Shown here in pieces: positions 1 through 7,543 of a stretch of 10,617 bases of DNA; within the stretch, counting starts at the first letter, position 1, and every line of letters starts with the position of its first letter. Position numbers and translations under genes: made by a program. The notes below the pieces were generated by a model. It did not search any database. It was not told the origin of the DNA and saw only the letters and a list, made by a program, of their open reading frames with translations. Location: contig JAPEVF010001359.1 of NCBI GenBank assembly GCA_029747585.1, positions 1 through 10,617 on the forward strand, given 5' to 3'. This DNA comes from Pleurotus djamor. Its lineage: Eukaryota; Basidiomycota; Agaricomycetes; Agaricales; Pleurotaceae.

Positions 1-8
1 CTCTATAG

Positions 9-1297
9 ATCAACGAAGAAACTGGTGCATCCGTGAGCACGAAGGGTGTATGGTACCCCGACCGGACCAAAGCGACGGACAAAGACCCTCCTCTATACCT
101 GCACATAGCCGCTTCTTCACAAGAAATGTTGGATAAAGCAGTAGAGAAAGTAAACGAACTTATTAACATTGACCTTGGCTCCCTCGTCGAGGATAAGAAA
201 GATCGTCTGAGAGAAAAGGTATGTTTAGCTAGTTCACCCCGCGGGAGAGACGTGATGAATCGCTGACTTGACTCTTGAACTAGCGTAAATGGCCCGAAGA
301 GAAGTTACCTGTTGGCCTTGAATCGATACGGAACTTCAACGTGCGAGCAAAGGTGGTCGGTCCCTCCGTGAGTATCATATTGTGGCGACCATACGGCGAA
401 TATCTCATATATCTACTAGGGTATGTTCGTCAAGTACATTCAACAAGAGACGGGAACCCGAGTGCAGATAAAGGGTCTTGGGTCTGGCTTTGTTGACCAA
501 GAGGTAAGAAATCAGCCGCCCCCGACTTTCCACTCCACTCAACGCAACCTCGTAATAGACAGGCAAAGAGGCTGAAGAACCGATGCATATTCATATAACG
601 TCAGTGAATTTTCAACCTTCTGACTTCAACCGACCGACTCATCTATCTGTCTAGCGGTCCAGATGAAGGCCAAGTTGCCCGAGCAAAAGTTCTGACCGAA
701 GATCTCCTCCAAGTAGTCCGAGCGGAGCATGCAAAAACGGCCGCTATTGTTTCCCAGCAGCAGATGGAACTTCATCAAGCGCAAGCACAATATGCTCAAT
801 ATACCGTAAGTCTCTGTCCCTTCCTTAACAACTTCTCATGACCTACGTGATTCTAGGGATACGCACCACCGCCACCTAACGCTCCGCCACCACCGCCAGG
901 AGAGCAGCCCCCTCCACCACCCGACGGTCAATCAGCATACGGAGCAGCCGCGCCTGATGTTAGTAGTCCGGAATCTTATGCGTCGTTTTGGTATGTGCTC
1001 GCACTCCCCCAGACAACATTCTCGTACTCATAACACAATTAGGGCCCAATATGGATACGACACCAATTCGCCACAATTCAAGGAATGGTTAGCGTCACAG
1101 CAACAACAATATAGCCAATATTATGCCCAACAAGGCTACAATCCCTCATCGACCCCCGCCCCTCCTTCAGGCGCTGCTCCTCCACCACCACCTCCAAGTG
1201 GGGCGCCACCACCACCCCCGGTATGAGTCACGTTAATTACGATAATCGGCTGGTGTATCATCAATTTTACTGCGACTGTTTGCAGCTTGTTCATTAG
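9..1297 (+). CDS. KHDC4: KHDC4-like KH-domain RNA-binding protein, 3' part (5' end outside window)
   Basis: Likely nuclear pre-mRNA splicing factor of the KHDC4/Blom7 type. Exons read as 9-218, 284-367, 420-503, 559-599, 655-805, 857-990, 1043-1220 and 1286-1297; bases 1-8 (ctctatag) are an intron end. All joins keep frame and give 297 residues in the window. Residues 1-70 are the end of the first KH-like domain (INEETGASVSTKG, then PPLYLHIAA). Residues about 84-175 form the second, BBP-like KH domain with a GPSG loop (96-99), VQIKGLGSG and EEPMHIHITGPDEGQ. From residue 191 the tail is proline-rich, with a Q/Y-rich part (QQQQYSQYYAQQGYN) between two poly-Pro runs. The family link rests on this domain order and on motifs recalled from human KHDC4. 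The last intron (1221-1285, gtatga...tttgcag) would end the protein in PPPPPLVH; if it is retained, the protein stops at 1226 after one Val. The N-terminus is not visible. Confidence 0.86.
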
Positions 1298-1348
1298 ATG
1301 CCCATAATTATCCAGATATAAGAAGCGGGACGCTAGGTCAAAGACAAC

Positions 1349-2121
1349 TCAACTTCGCTTCTTAAATATCACTATCAACGTATTTGACAGGAAAATGAGA
1401 ACGTAAGACGTTGTAAGTATGGTGCTGGTCTTGGGTGGATGATAGCCTAAGAGTCCACCGATGAACACCCCAATACACACGCAAAACGCAACGAAGCTCC
1501 TTCAATTGAAAGTGAGATTGTTGTGGAACAAGGACCTATAGGCACTCTTACGCGCATAATGGGATCAGGCTTAGGTGCTTTTCCAGGTTGATCATAGTAA
1601 GTCGACTGAGTCTAGCGACGCCTCCATAATCCAGATGACCGTCATGTCTAAACTCGATGGAAAGCGCCAGATGCTTGTGTACCCTGCTGAGGTATCGTTC
1701 TTCTTCAACGAGAGCGACCTCCCGCTTATCGAGCCAAGTAGACAGTTCCGTGATACAGGCTAGATGAGTATCTAGTATCCGTTTGGGTGATAGAGACGTG
1801 GAAGAGACGGTGGAATCCGCCCAACGGCTGATCTGAACTTGTCGCGCCAATTTAGGTCGGTCAACGTCTGGATCTGGCCGTAATTATATGAGCATCATAA
1901 GGCAAGGACTAACACAAAGACCTACTGGCATAGGTGCGCCAGCAAATGAGGCAAGGCATTTGGATGTCAATGAGACATTTTAGACAACCGACATGTCCTG
2001 CAAATCGCTAATGTGAGTGTTGCTGTTCAATTCTGCCTTGGGACTGGAAAATACCACAACGCAGCAAAGTCGGCGAGACGAACGGCCCATAGCATGCGCT
2101 ACAAAGGGGGCGATCGCTCAT
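1349..2121 (-). CDS. Small RING-finger protein with two C-terminal membrane segments, probable E3 ubiquitin ligase
   Basis: Four exons on the minus strand: 2121-2055, 1997-1926, 1873-1552 and 1499-1349. Introns are 1998-2054, 1874-1925 and 1500-1551 (donors gtattt, gtaggt, gtaaga), giving 203 residues. Joining exons 1 and 2 builds a complete C3HC4 RING: C7-x2-C10-x11-C22-x-H24-x2-C27-x2-C30-x7-C38-x2-C41. The split codon of that join is the Gly of the CGH motif. A charged helical stretch follows (about 85-130, with EVALVEEERYLSRVHKHL). Two hydrophobic segments come next (about 148-172 and 180-199), ending in KKRS. RING domains recruit E2 enzymes, so this is inferred to be a membrane-anchored E3; substrate and membrane are unknown. 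The start at 2121 is the first ATG that puts the RING at the N-terminus. A second acceptor 6 nt downstream of the intron-2 acceptor would remove two residues. I do not recognise the exact family beyond the RING. Confidence 0.8.
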
Positions 2122-2297
2122 GCACAGTGTCGGCGAGGTGGTTGGTTGGTGGGAGAAGACAAGTGACTCGAGGCTTAGACGCCAGAAGCTTTGCAGAAGC
2201 TTGACCTCGTCACCCTTTGTGCTACTTGCCACTGTTACCTCTTTTGCTTGGACGCGTCGCCAGAACAATCTCCATTGGATATTAGGAAACAACCACG
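2122..2297. promoter_or_regulatory. Shared bidirectional promoter between RING and UBX genes
   Basis: Only 176 bp separate the two divergent start codons, so both core promoters and 5' leaders must lie here or overlap the genes. Visible elements are an ATTGG (CCAAT on the minus strand) at 2274-2278, an ACGCGT (MluI cell-cycle-box-like) at 2252-2257, and a pyrimidine-rich patch at about 2222-2249 on the UBX sense strand. There is also a 9-bp direct repeat cagaagctt at 2183-2191 and 2194-2202. No clear TATA box was seen. None of the elements is proven functional. Confidence 0.55.
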
Positions 2298-3831
2298 ATG
2301 CCCTCCGATAAAGACACGCTGCTTGCCATGGGCTTTGATGTTGCTCGGGTGGAATGTTGGCATCCATCTTGCTCACTTCTTGAGTTAGCTACTGACGATC
2401 TCTGACATACTTTGCACCATTGAACTTACTCTCGCTGGCCACGATGCAGGGGCTCTTAAGGCTACTGGAAACCGAGGACTTCAACCCGCAATGGATCATA
2501 TCTTTGAGCACGATGGACAGCCTGTCCCCGATCTCTCGTCTGTCTCTGGATCAGCATCTTCGGCGACTAGCGTTCCCGCTGCGGACGACGAGGATGATGA
2601 GGATGCAGATGCTCTGAGAAGTCTCGGGGTAAAGGGCGTGGCTCCAGATGTTGGTGCTGAGGCAAAGGCATGGAGGTTCCTTATTTATCGCCGCGATGAC
2701 CGTTTGATGACTGTGAGGGTTGTTTAGAGTATCAAATGCACACAGTGCGGTAAAATATTCAAGAATACGGCCTTGGTCAACTTCCACGCCGAGAAGAGTG
2801 GACATGACCAATTTGAAGAGTCAACAGAAGAGGTGCGTGATGGTGTTCCTTCCCATCGTGAATTCACCAAGATAGAAACTTACGTAGGATCTAATCAGGT
2901 TAAACCCTTGACAGAGGAAGAAAAGAAAGAAAAATTGGCAGAATTACGCATGAAAATGGCTGCAAAACGCGCCACCAAAGCCGCCGAAGATGAAAAGGAA
3001 GCACGAGCCAACGAAGCAATCCGTCGCAAATCTGGCAAAGTGAGTTTCACCAAAGCTATCCTTGACGAGCTAACTTCACAACACGAACTACTAGGACTTG
3101 GAAAAAGCCAAACAGGAACTCAAAGAGAAACAGGTCATCAAAGAAGCCGAGGAAAGGAGACGAGGTATATCCTTCCTCAACGAGTTCATCCTCTCTGGTT
3201 TGTGTGCAAGCTGATGACTTCTTTATATAGACAAGATCGAGGATGCGAAAGCTAGAGCGGCTGTCAAAGCTCAGATAGAAGCTGACAAGAAAGCTCGAGC
3301 CGACAAAGCTGCTCGAGAGAAGGCACTCAGAGAGGGCCGAGATTTGCCAAGCGATGCTTCTACGTCTGCTACCCCGCCATCAAGACCAGCAGCAAGTGCA
3401 CCTTCCGGCGTGGCGGGTAAGGACTTCAAAGAAACACGTCTTCAAATACGGATGGCAAGTGGCGGACAGCCATATACAACTACGCTTTCAAGCGATGCTC
3501 GTGGGTTAATTACCCTCTAATTCATATCAGCGAGATTTCATCTTTTACGTAGCACTACGAGAGGTTGCTGAATTCTTGGCCGGACAAACACTCGCCGTCG
3601 ACGTTGAGACCGTTTCCTTTGCGCAGCACTTCCCGAGGTATCCGTTAATCTTGTAGTTGCCGTGTGGTGTGGCTGATCATTCCATCCCTTGACAAGGAAA
3701 CAATTTTCTCGCTCTGACTTCTCGAAGTCTCTGAGAGAGTTAGGTCTGACTCCATCCGCCGTACGTTATCTCCGTTCTTATCGAGTAGAAATTATTAACG
3801 CAGACTACAGGTTTTAATTGCGACCCCATAA
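2298..3831 (+). CDS. UBXN1: UBA / C2H2 / UBX-domain protein, UBXN1 (SAKS1)-type Cdc48/p97 cofactor
   Basis: Exons: 2298-2355, 2450-2667, 2728-2832, 2899-3039, 3095-3164, 3231-3500, 3553-3637, 3697-3760, 3811-3831; about 343 residues. Domains in order: N-terminal UBA (about 5-42, with LLAMGFDVARVEWALKATGN and a later MDHIFEH); acidic DDEDDEDAD at 65-73; C2H2-type finger C96-x2-C99-x12-H112-x5-H118 followed by DQFEESTEE; a long charged coiled coil (about 128-235); an S/A/P-rich linker; and a UBX domain (262-343). The UBX begins DFKETRLQIR, carries the Cdc48-contacting FPR motif at 314-316, and ends SAVLIATP. Members of this family bind ubiquitin through the UBA and Cdc48/p97 through the UBX, acting in ubiquitin-dependent protein handling in cytosol and nucleus. 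The second intron (about 2668-2727) has no good GT donor in the right frame and may be GC-AG. The first intron (94 nt) is longer than the others and has a weak gttggc donor. Family identity is firm. Confidence 0.94.
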
Positions 3832-4277
3832 ATCGCGCATCTCGGTTCTTTGGGTGTTGTTTGCTTGTTGAACACGTCGAAATGTGTAATACTACCCCTT
3901 GAGTAGGTTCATGAAATCCATGATCTTAATCCTGTCATCGACCGCCCTACGTCGCCGTCCGATGAGTGTGTAACCATGACGGCCAGCACGAGTCTTCCGC
4001 ACTACTACCCGTGGAAGTAGAGTGGTCACCACTGAGTCTGCATGATAAACTCAATGCAACCAGGACCTCTGTCGTCTGGAAAGTGTTGAAATACGGGGCT
4101 GACAGGGACAAAGCCCCTACTCTATGGGAGACTCCAAAAGCGTCGGCTTCACTAACTTAGTGGGAAGTAGCCATTAAAGCGCCTAAACTTGGAAGCACCT
4201 TCGAAGAACTACGAATTGTCATATCGCGCCCATAGGCGCCACAATATGAGCCTATATGGTGGTGGCTTTCCTCTTTG
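3832..4277. other. Convergent intergenic region, UBX and F-box 3' ends
   Basis: This stretch of 446 bp lies between the stop codons of two convergent genes and should contain both 3' UTRs. T/G-rich sequence follows the UBX stop at about 3841-3898. A small hairpin is possible at 4096-4119 (ggggct paired with agcccc), and a second around 4227-4240 (gcgcc, 4-nt loop, ggcgc). A 64-codon plus-strand open frame at 3966-4160 shows no recognisable motif and I do not call it a gene. Confidence 0.5.
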
Positions 4278-5894
4278 CTACTCATCCACGTAATCGAAGA
4301 ACGTAATCTCCCCAGTTGCATGCCCTATTGCTATTCTTCCCTCGGCTTCGTGCATCGCAAGCCGAACCCATGTGTCTCCTGGGTTGAGATCAAAGACAGC
4401 GGAAGCCATCGACGTCTGTGGCATTTCTGGGTCGTCCTCTGGTGTAACATCATTGAGTGTATGAGCCGCAAGTCGTTGTCCAGAATCGGGGGAGAAGTAC
4501 TCTTCCGTGTGAGTATCTATCCAGAGCGCTGTGCCGTAACTACCAAGCGCCATATCAGTTGTTGAGAACAAGCGCACGGGGGAGGCGATCGTCTGTACAT
4601 TCCACGGTGGAAGATTGTATGGCAGGTTCTGTGGACCGATGTCTAAGGACTCGTCGTAGGCTCGATTCGGTGCGAGGCGATAATGGTGGAGGATATTTAC
4701 GGGCCAGGGAAACCAACTCCCGAAGCGAGCAAGGATGTATATCGGCGGAAGCATTCGGCGTTGCTGGGATTGGTAGGATATTTGAGGGACCATTTTACCG
4801 CTGTCGATTCTCCAAGGCCACTTATGTCGTGATATCGGTTCTAGCGTGAGTCGTTGGCTCGGTTGGAGGGGAGACTCGGATGCTACACGGCTAGATTTGC
4901 GAAATGCAGTCAAGTCGTATATTTCGATGGCCGTCGCTCGGAGGATAAGGATGAAATTTTCGTGGATCAGAGCGTCGTGACATTCTTCGGGCTGGCGAAG
5001 AAAGTTAGAGGTAGGTTTGTCATAAACCCCAAGTACTTCGAACCTGGACATGATCAGGGCTTGACAACCGGGCTTCAACGACAGGGTCATCGACGTTCAT
5101 AATGACTGCATCATCATCATCGTTGGGTCGGGACACCAAGGTTGCGGCGGTAAAGGCCAACAGCTTCCAATTCCGTTCCGGAAATTCACGTTCACAACGA
5201 AAGTGACCATCAGAGGTAATAGAGTAAATGGCGAGGCTAGTCCTGGATTCAGCCACAAGGAGAAGAAAGAAGTCATGGGCGACTCACTGAGGACACTGAA
5301 CAGCAAAGGTATACGGATGTCCTGGGACAGTATTTACGGCTAGACCGGCAAAATGTCGGAGGGTCAAGCGATCAACCTCTTGAGGCGGATGAGATGCAAC
5401 ATCCCAATTGCGAACAAGGAAGAGCGTCGATCCGTAGACGTTCCGTGCATGAACAGAAATAAGCCACCTCGACCGATGACCCCGCACGAACTCGAGTAGG
5501 ATAACGCGCATGGGATTGTCTTGCTCTGGGATTACATCCCATCGACTCGTTGGGTTAGGTTTCGGAGCGGACCAGTTTCTGCGGAGGAGTATGGCACGCT
5601 TCGTCATACCTTCCAAGTCTGTGTTACTGAGATGTGACAAGGACCCTGGTTCATCAAGTCTGGGTGTGGGGATGTCCTGTTGAAGCACGTGTGATTGATA
5701 GAAGACACTCCATACGCTCCGAGATTTGGTCATCTCGAGGAATGCTTTACATGTCTGTGTGGGGAGATCAGGGTCAAGACTACGGCCAAGTTCAATGGAT
5801 GCGGAGATCTTACCAAGCGGAGGGATAGTATGTCGCTAATGCTGAGATATGGGAAGATGTGAAGGAATATATCCAAGGGCAAGATGAAGTCCAT
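4278..5894 (-). CDS. F-box protein, probable SCF ubiquitin-ligase substrate receptor
   Basis: Four exons: 5894-5814, 5754-5288, 5242-5044 and 4991-4278. Introns are 5755-5813 (gtaaga...cacacag), 5243-5287 (45 nt, gtgagt...aatccag) and 4992-5043 (gttcga...cgccag). All phases agree, giving 486 residues. The F-box is at about residues 5-45: it opens LPLDIFLHIFPYL and continues SISDILSLRLTCKAF, crossing the first intron, then SRSVWSVFY. The F-box should bind Skp1 in an SCF E3 complex. The remaining 440 residues have scattered short beta-like stretches (for example ALWIDTHTEEYF and GRIAIGHATGEITFF) resembling the degenerate propeller-like C-terminal parts of mushroom F-box proteins, but I could not assign WD40 or LRR repeats. 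The start is the only in-frame ATG after the upstream stop codon (TAA near 5961). The substrate cannot be guessed. Confidence 0.87.
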
Positions 5895-6060
5895 GAGTAC
5901 TGGCGTATTTTCTGGGCGGTTTTCCAGGAAAAGTAGGATCGGAGATTTTGATGAAGCCTTGATTTAGGCACAGCGGTGCGCTTGAATAAGCCGGGTATAT
6001 GTATGGCGAAGGCCAACGGCTGATGGGAATGATGCAACCGCCACGACATGTTGTGAGCCC

Positions 6061-6070
6061 GTTATATATC
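6061..6070 (-). promoter_or_regulatory. Possible TATA-like element for the F-box gene
   Basis: Read on the minus strand this is gatatataac, about 170 bp upstream of the F-box start codon at 5894. The spacing would allow a start site and a leader of roughly 100 nt. A pyrimidine-rich tract on the same strand lies further upstream at about 6199-6280. Function is inferred only from sequence and position. Confidence 0.3.
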
Positions 6071-6457
6071 CCAAGTAGTCACTGATGTCCGTTTGCCTCG
6101 CGCAAGACACAAATCAAGAGATGCAAATGCCACGCGTTGGAGCGCCTTTACGATAGATGTAAGGTGTATAGGTCAATCGCACTTGTGCTTACGTCTGAGA
6201 TGAAGCAGAGGAAAGGGATGGGAAGGCGTTAGATGAGGTGAGAAGAAGGGAGAAAGGGGATGAAACCTAGAGCAGAGGTTAAACATTCGAAAGGAACGGA
6301 CATCGGGAAAGGTAGCGTGAACAATGTTTCGATGAAATCGCACTTGATGCTTATTTCTTACCTCCATGACGGTACGATTAGAAGCTAGGTTAAGGCTCTG
6401 TTCTATGCGAGAGGAGCAGGAGGGCCTGGACCCAAATTATAACCTTCTTGAGTTCAA

Positions 6458-6487
6458 TGAATGGCTTCTCTGAATGGCTTCTCTGAA
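6458..6487. repeat. Two-copy 13-bp tandem repeat
   Basis: The unit tgaatggcttctc occurs twice in a row (6458-6470, 6471-6483) and is followed by a partial third copy, tgaa. The short related string gaatggcttc appears again at about 7150. It is probably replication slippage in non-coding sequence. Confidence 0.8.
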
Positions 6488-6600
6488 TTTCGGCATGATG
6501 CACGGGGCAAGCTCGAGCATTGAATTGAAGTATTGCAGCCGAAGTGAGATACACACATCATTAGCAGGTCAATAATGTTTGGCAGATTCATGTTGGAAGA

Positions 6601-6720
6601 AACTCCCGTCTGAAGCTCGCAAATCTGTCAAGAATGCGGTCATGAAGCATATCTTGAGGACGTGTTGAAGGAAGGACCTACTCGTTTGCCACGCATTCTG
6701 TTTCGACGCGTGTCAGACGC
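6601..6720. repeat. Diverged direct repeat, copy A
   Basis: Begins aactcccgtctg, the same 11-12 bases that open copy B 330 bp downstream. From 6619 onward the two copies align without gaps for about 98 bp at roughly 68% identity by hand count. In the best-conserved plus frame this copy reads fragments such as KSVKNAVMKHILRT and KDLLVCHAFCFDA, with a TGA between them. Differences between copies are often conservative in that frame, which suggests decayed coding sequence. Confidence 0.6.
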
Positions 6721-6930
6721 GAAGGATCACTGATTAGAAGACATACGCGACGTGAAAGCCTAGCAAAAGCCATTGGTACCGTTCGTGTGGCCGGGACGTT
6801 CGAAACAGATTCTGTAGGTGAGGCGAGGACACTTTCGCAGTCGACTTCGTGTTAGTGCCCGCTTTCCCGCACGCGACGCCATGTCGATGTCTAGCCCAAG
6901 GTTCTGCTGGGAAGTCCAAATTGGTTGATC

Positions 6931-7054
6931 AACTCCCGTCTGGAATTCACACGCAAATCTATCCAAAATGAGGTCAGAAAGCACGTTTAAGAGACACGAT
7001 ATAAGAAGGACCTTCTGGTTTTCTATGGATTTTACATTGACGCGAGTCAGGGAA
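6931..7054. repeat. Diverged direct repeat, copy B
   Basis: Partner of copy A, shifted by 330-334 bp because of small indels near the left end. In the matching frame it reads KSIQNEVRKHV, a TAA, and then KKDLLVFYGFYIDASQGRR. The same frame reopens downstream (about 7079-7303) with a plausible-looking stretch including VEWLRSDEFMGFFMEHLES. Stops interrupt the frame, so no intact gene is called. Confidence 0.6.
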
Positions 7055-7399
7055 GAAGGCTCGCTTCGAGTTCGTAAGGAGTCCAGTATGAGAAATGCAC
7101 GACGCGAAGGCGACCACGCAAGAGTCGGGCAAGAGACTTGGCCGACGTTGAATGGCTTCGAAGCGATGAGTTCATGGGGTTTTTCATGGAGCATCTCGAG
7201 AGCATCCGCTACCACGAAGCAAATCGTATATCGTCGAGAATGGATTGTGGAACAACGGCAACTCATATGATAGTCTATCAAATCACGAACCTGCCAAGCA
7301 AAAAATAGCCAAGTCAGAAAATGATCTATTGAACGACGCGACAAGCTTACCATGAACATTCGTCCACATCGTCCTCGACGGCGCGCTCCCCAGTCCCAG

Positions 7400-7404
7400 C
7401 CAAT
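7400..7404 (+). promoter_or_regulatory. CCAAT box candidate upstream of the YTP1-like gene
   Basis: CCAAT lies about 140 bp before the first candidate ATG (7544), a distance usual for HAP-complex sites in fungi. This is a short motif and could occur by chance. Confidence 0.25.
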
Positions 7405-7502
7405 CCGCCGTGAGCACAGGCAGGGAAACCTCATGGTGTAAGCTGGATGACGGTGTCACTTCCGAAATCGGAACCGAAGATGGGCACGTTCCCACGAGAA
7501 GC

Positions 7503-7529
7503 CGACCACATCGACCACAACGACCACAA
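7503..7529 (+). repeat. Three tandem 9-bp units just upstream of the YTP1-like start
   Basis: Units are cgaccacat, cgaccacaa and cgaccacaa, followed by a degenerate fourth (cgacatcgg). They probably lie in the 5' leader. In the frame of an upstream ATG (7447 or 7480) they encode a His/Asp-rich peptide (DHIDHNDHND) that would overlap the main start codon out of frame. Confidence 0.7.
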
Positions 7530-7543
7530 CGACATCGGCGAGC

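Larger units (their letters stand above)
5895..7543. other. Long intergenic region between divergent F-box and YTP1-like genes
   Basis: This region of about 1.65 kb has no gene I can support. It holds the F-box promoter at its left end and a purine-rich plus strand at about 6199-6280. It also holds a near-identical 17/18-bp pair at 6175-6191 and 6336-6353, a 13-bp tandem repeat at 6458-6487, and a diverged direct duplication (6601-6720 and 6931-7054). The YTP1 promoter is at the right end, with a CCAAT at 7400-7404 and three 9-bp repeats at 7503-7529. Open frames exist on both strands but none carries recognisable motifs or clean splice structure. Confidence 0.5.

Noticed and set aside
957..1226. 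Stand-alone plus-strand gene starting at 957
   Set aside because: It is a read-through of two KHDC4-like exons and the intron between them (991-1042).
2008..2376. 122-codon minus-strand open frame
   Set aside because: Only 2055-2121 is used, as RING exon 1. The rest is antisense to UBX exon 1 or intron, and the CGH motif appears only after splicing.
2773..3255. 160-codon plus-strand open frame as a separate gene
   Set aside because: It is UBX exons 3-4 joined through an intron without stops, then shifted out of frame after 3040-3094.
4096..4119. GC-rich hairpin resembling a bacterial terminator
   Set aside because: The surrounding genes are intron-rich and eukaryotic, where such hairpins do not end transcription; a 6-bp stem can occur by chance.
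3966..4160. 64-codon plus-strand open frame between the UBX and F-box genes
   Set aside because: It is short, has no motif and lies where two 3' UTRs are expected.
5810..6049. 79-codon minus-strand open frame over the F-box start
   Set aside because: It is out of frame with the F-box exon, which has the expected motif, start codon and splice donor.
6760..7434. 224-codon minus-strand open frame
   Set aside because: It has no recognisable motif, spans both the diverged repeat copy B and the YTP1 promoter, and the conservative changes between repeat copies fit a plus-strand frame better.
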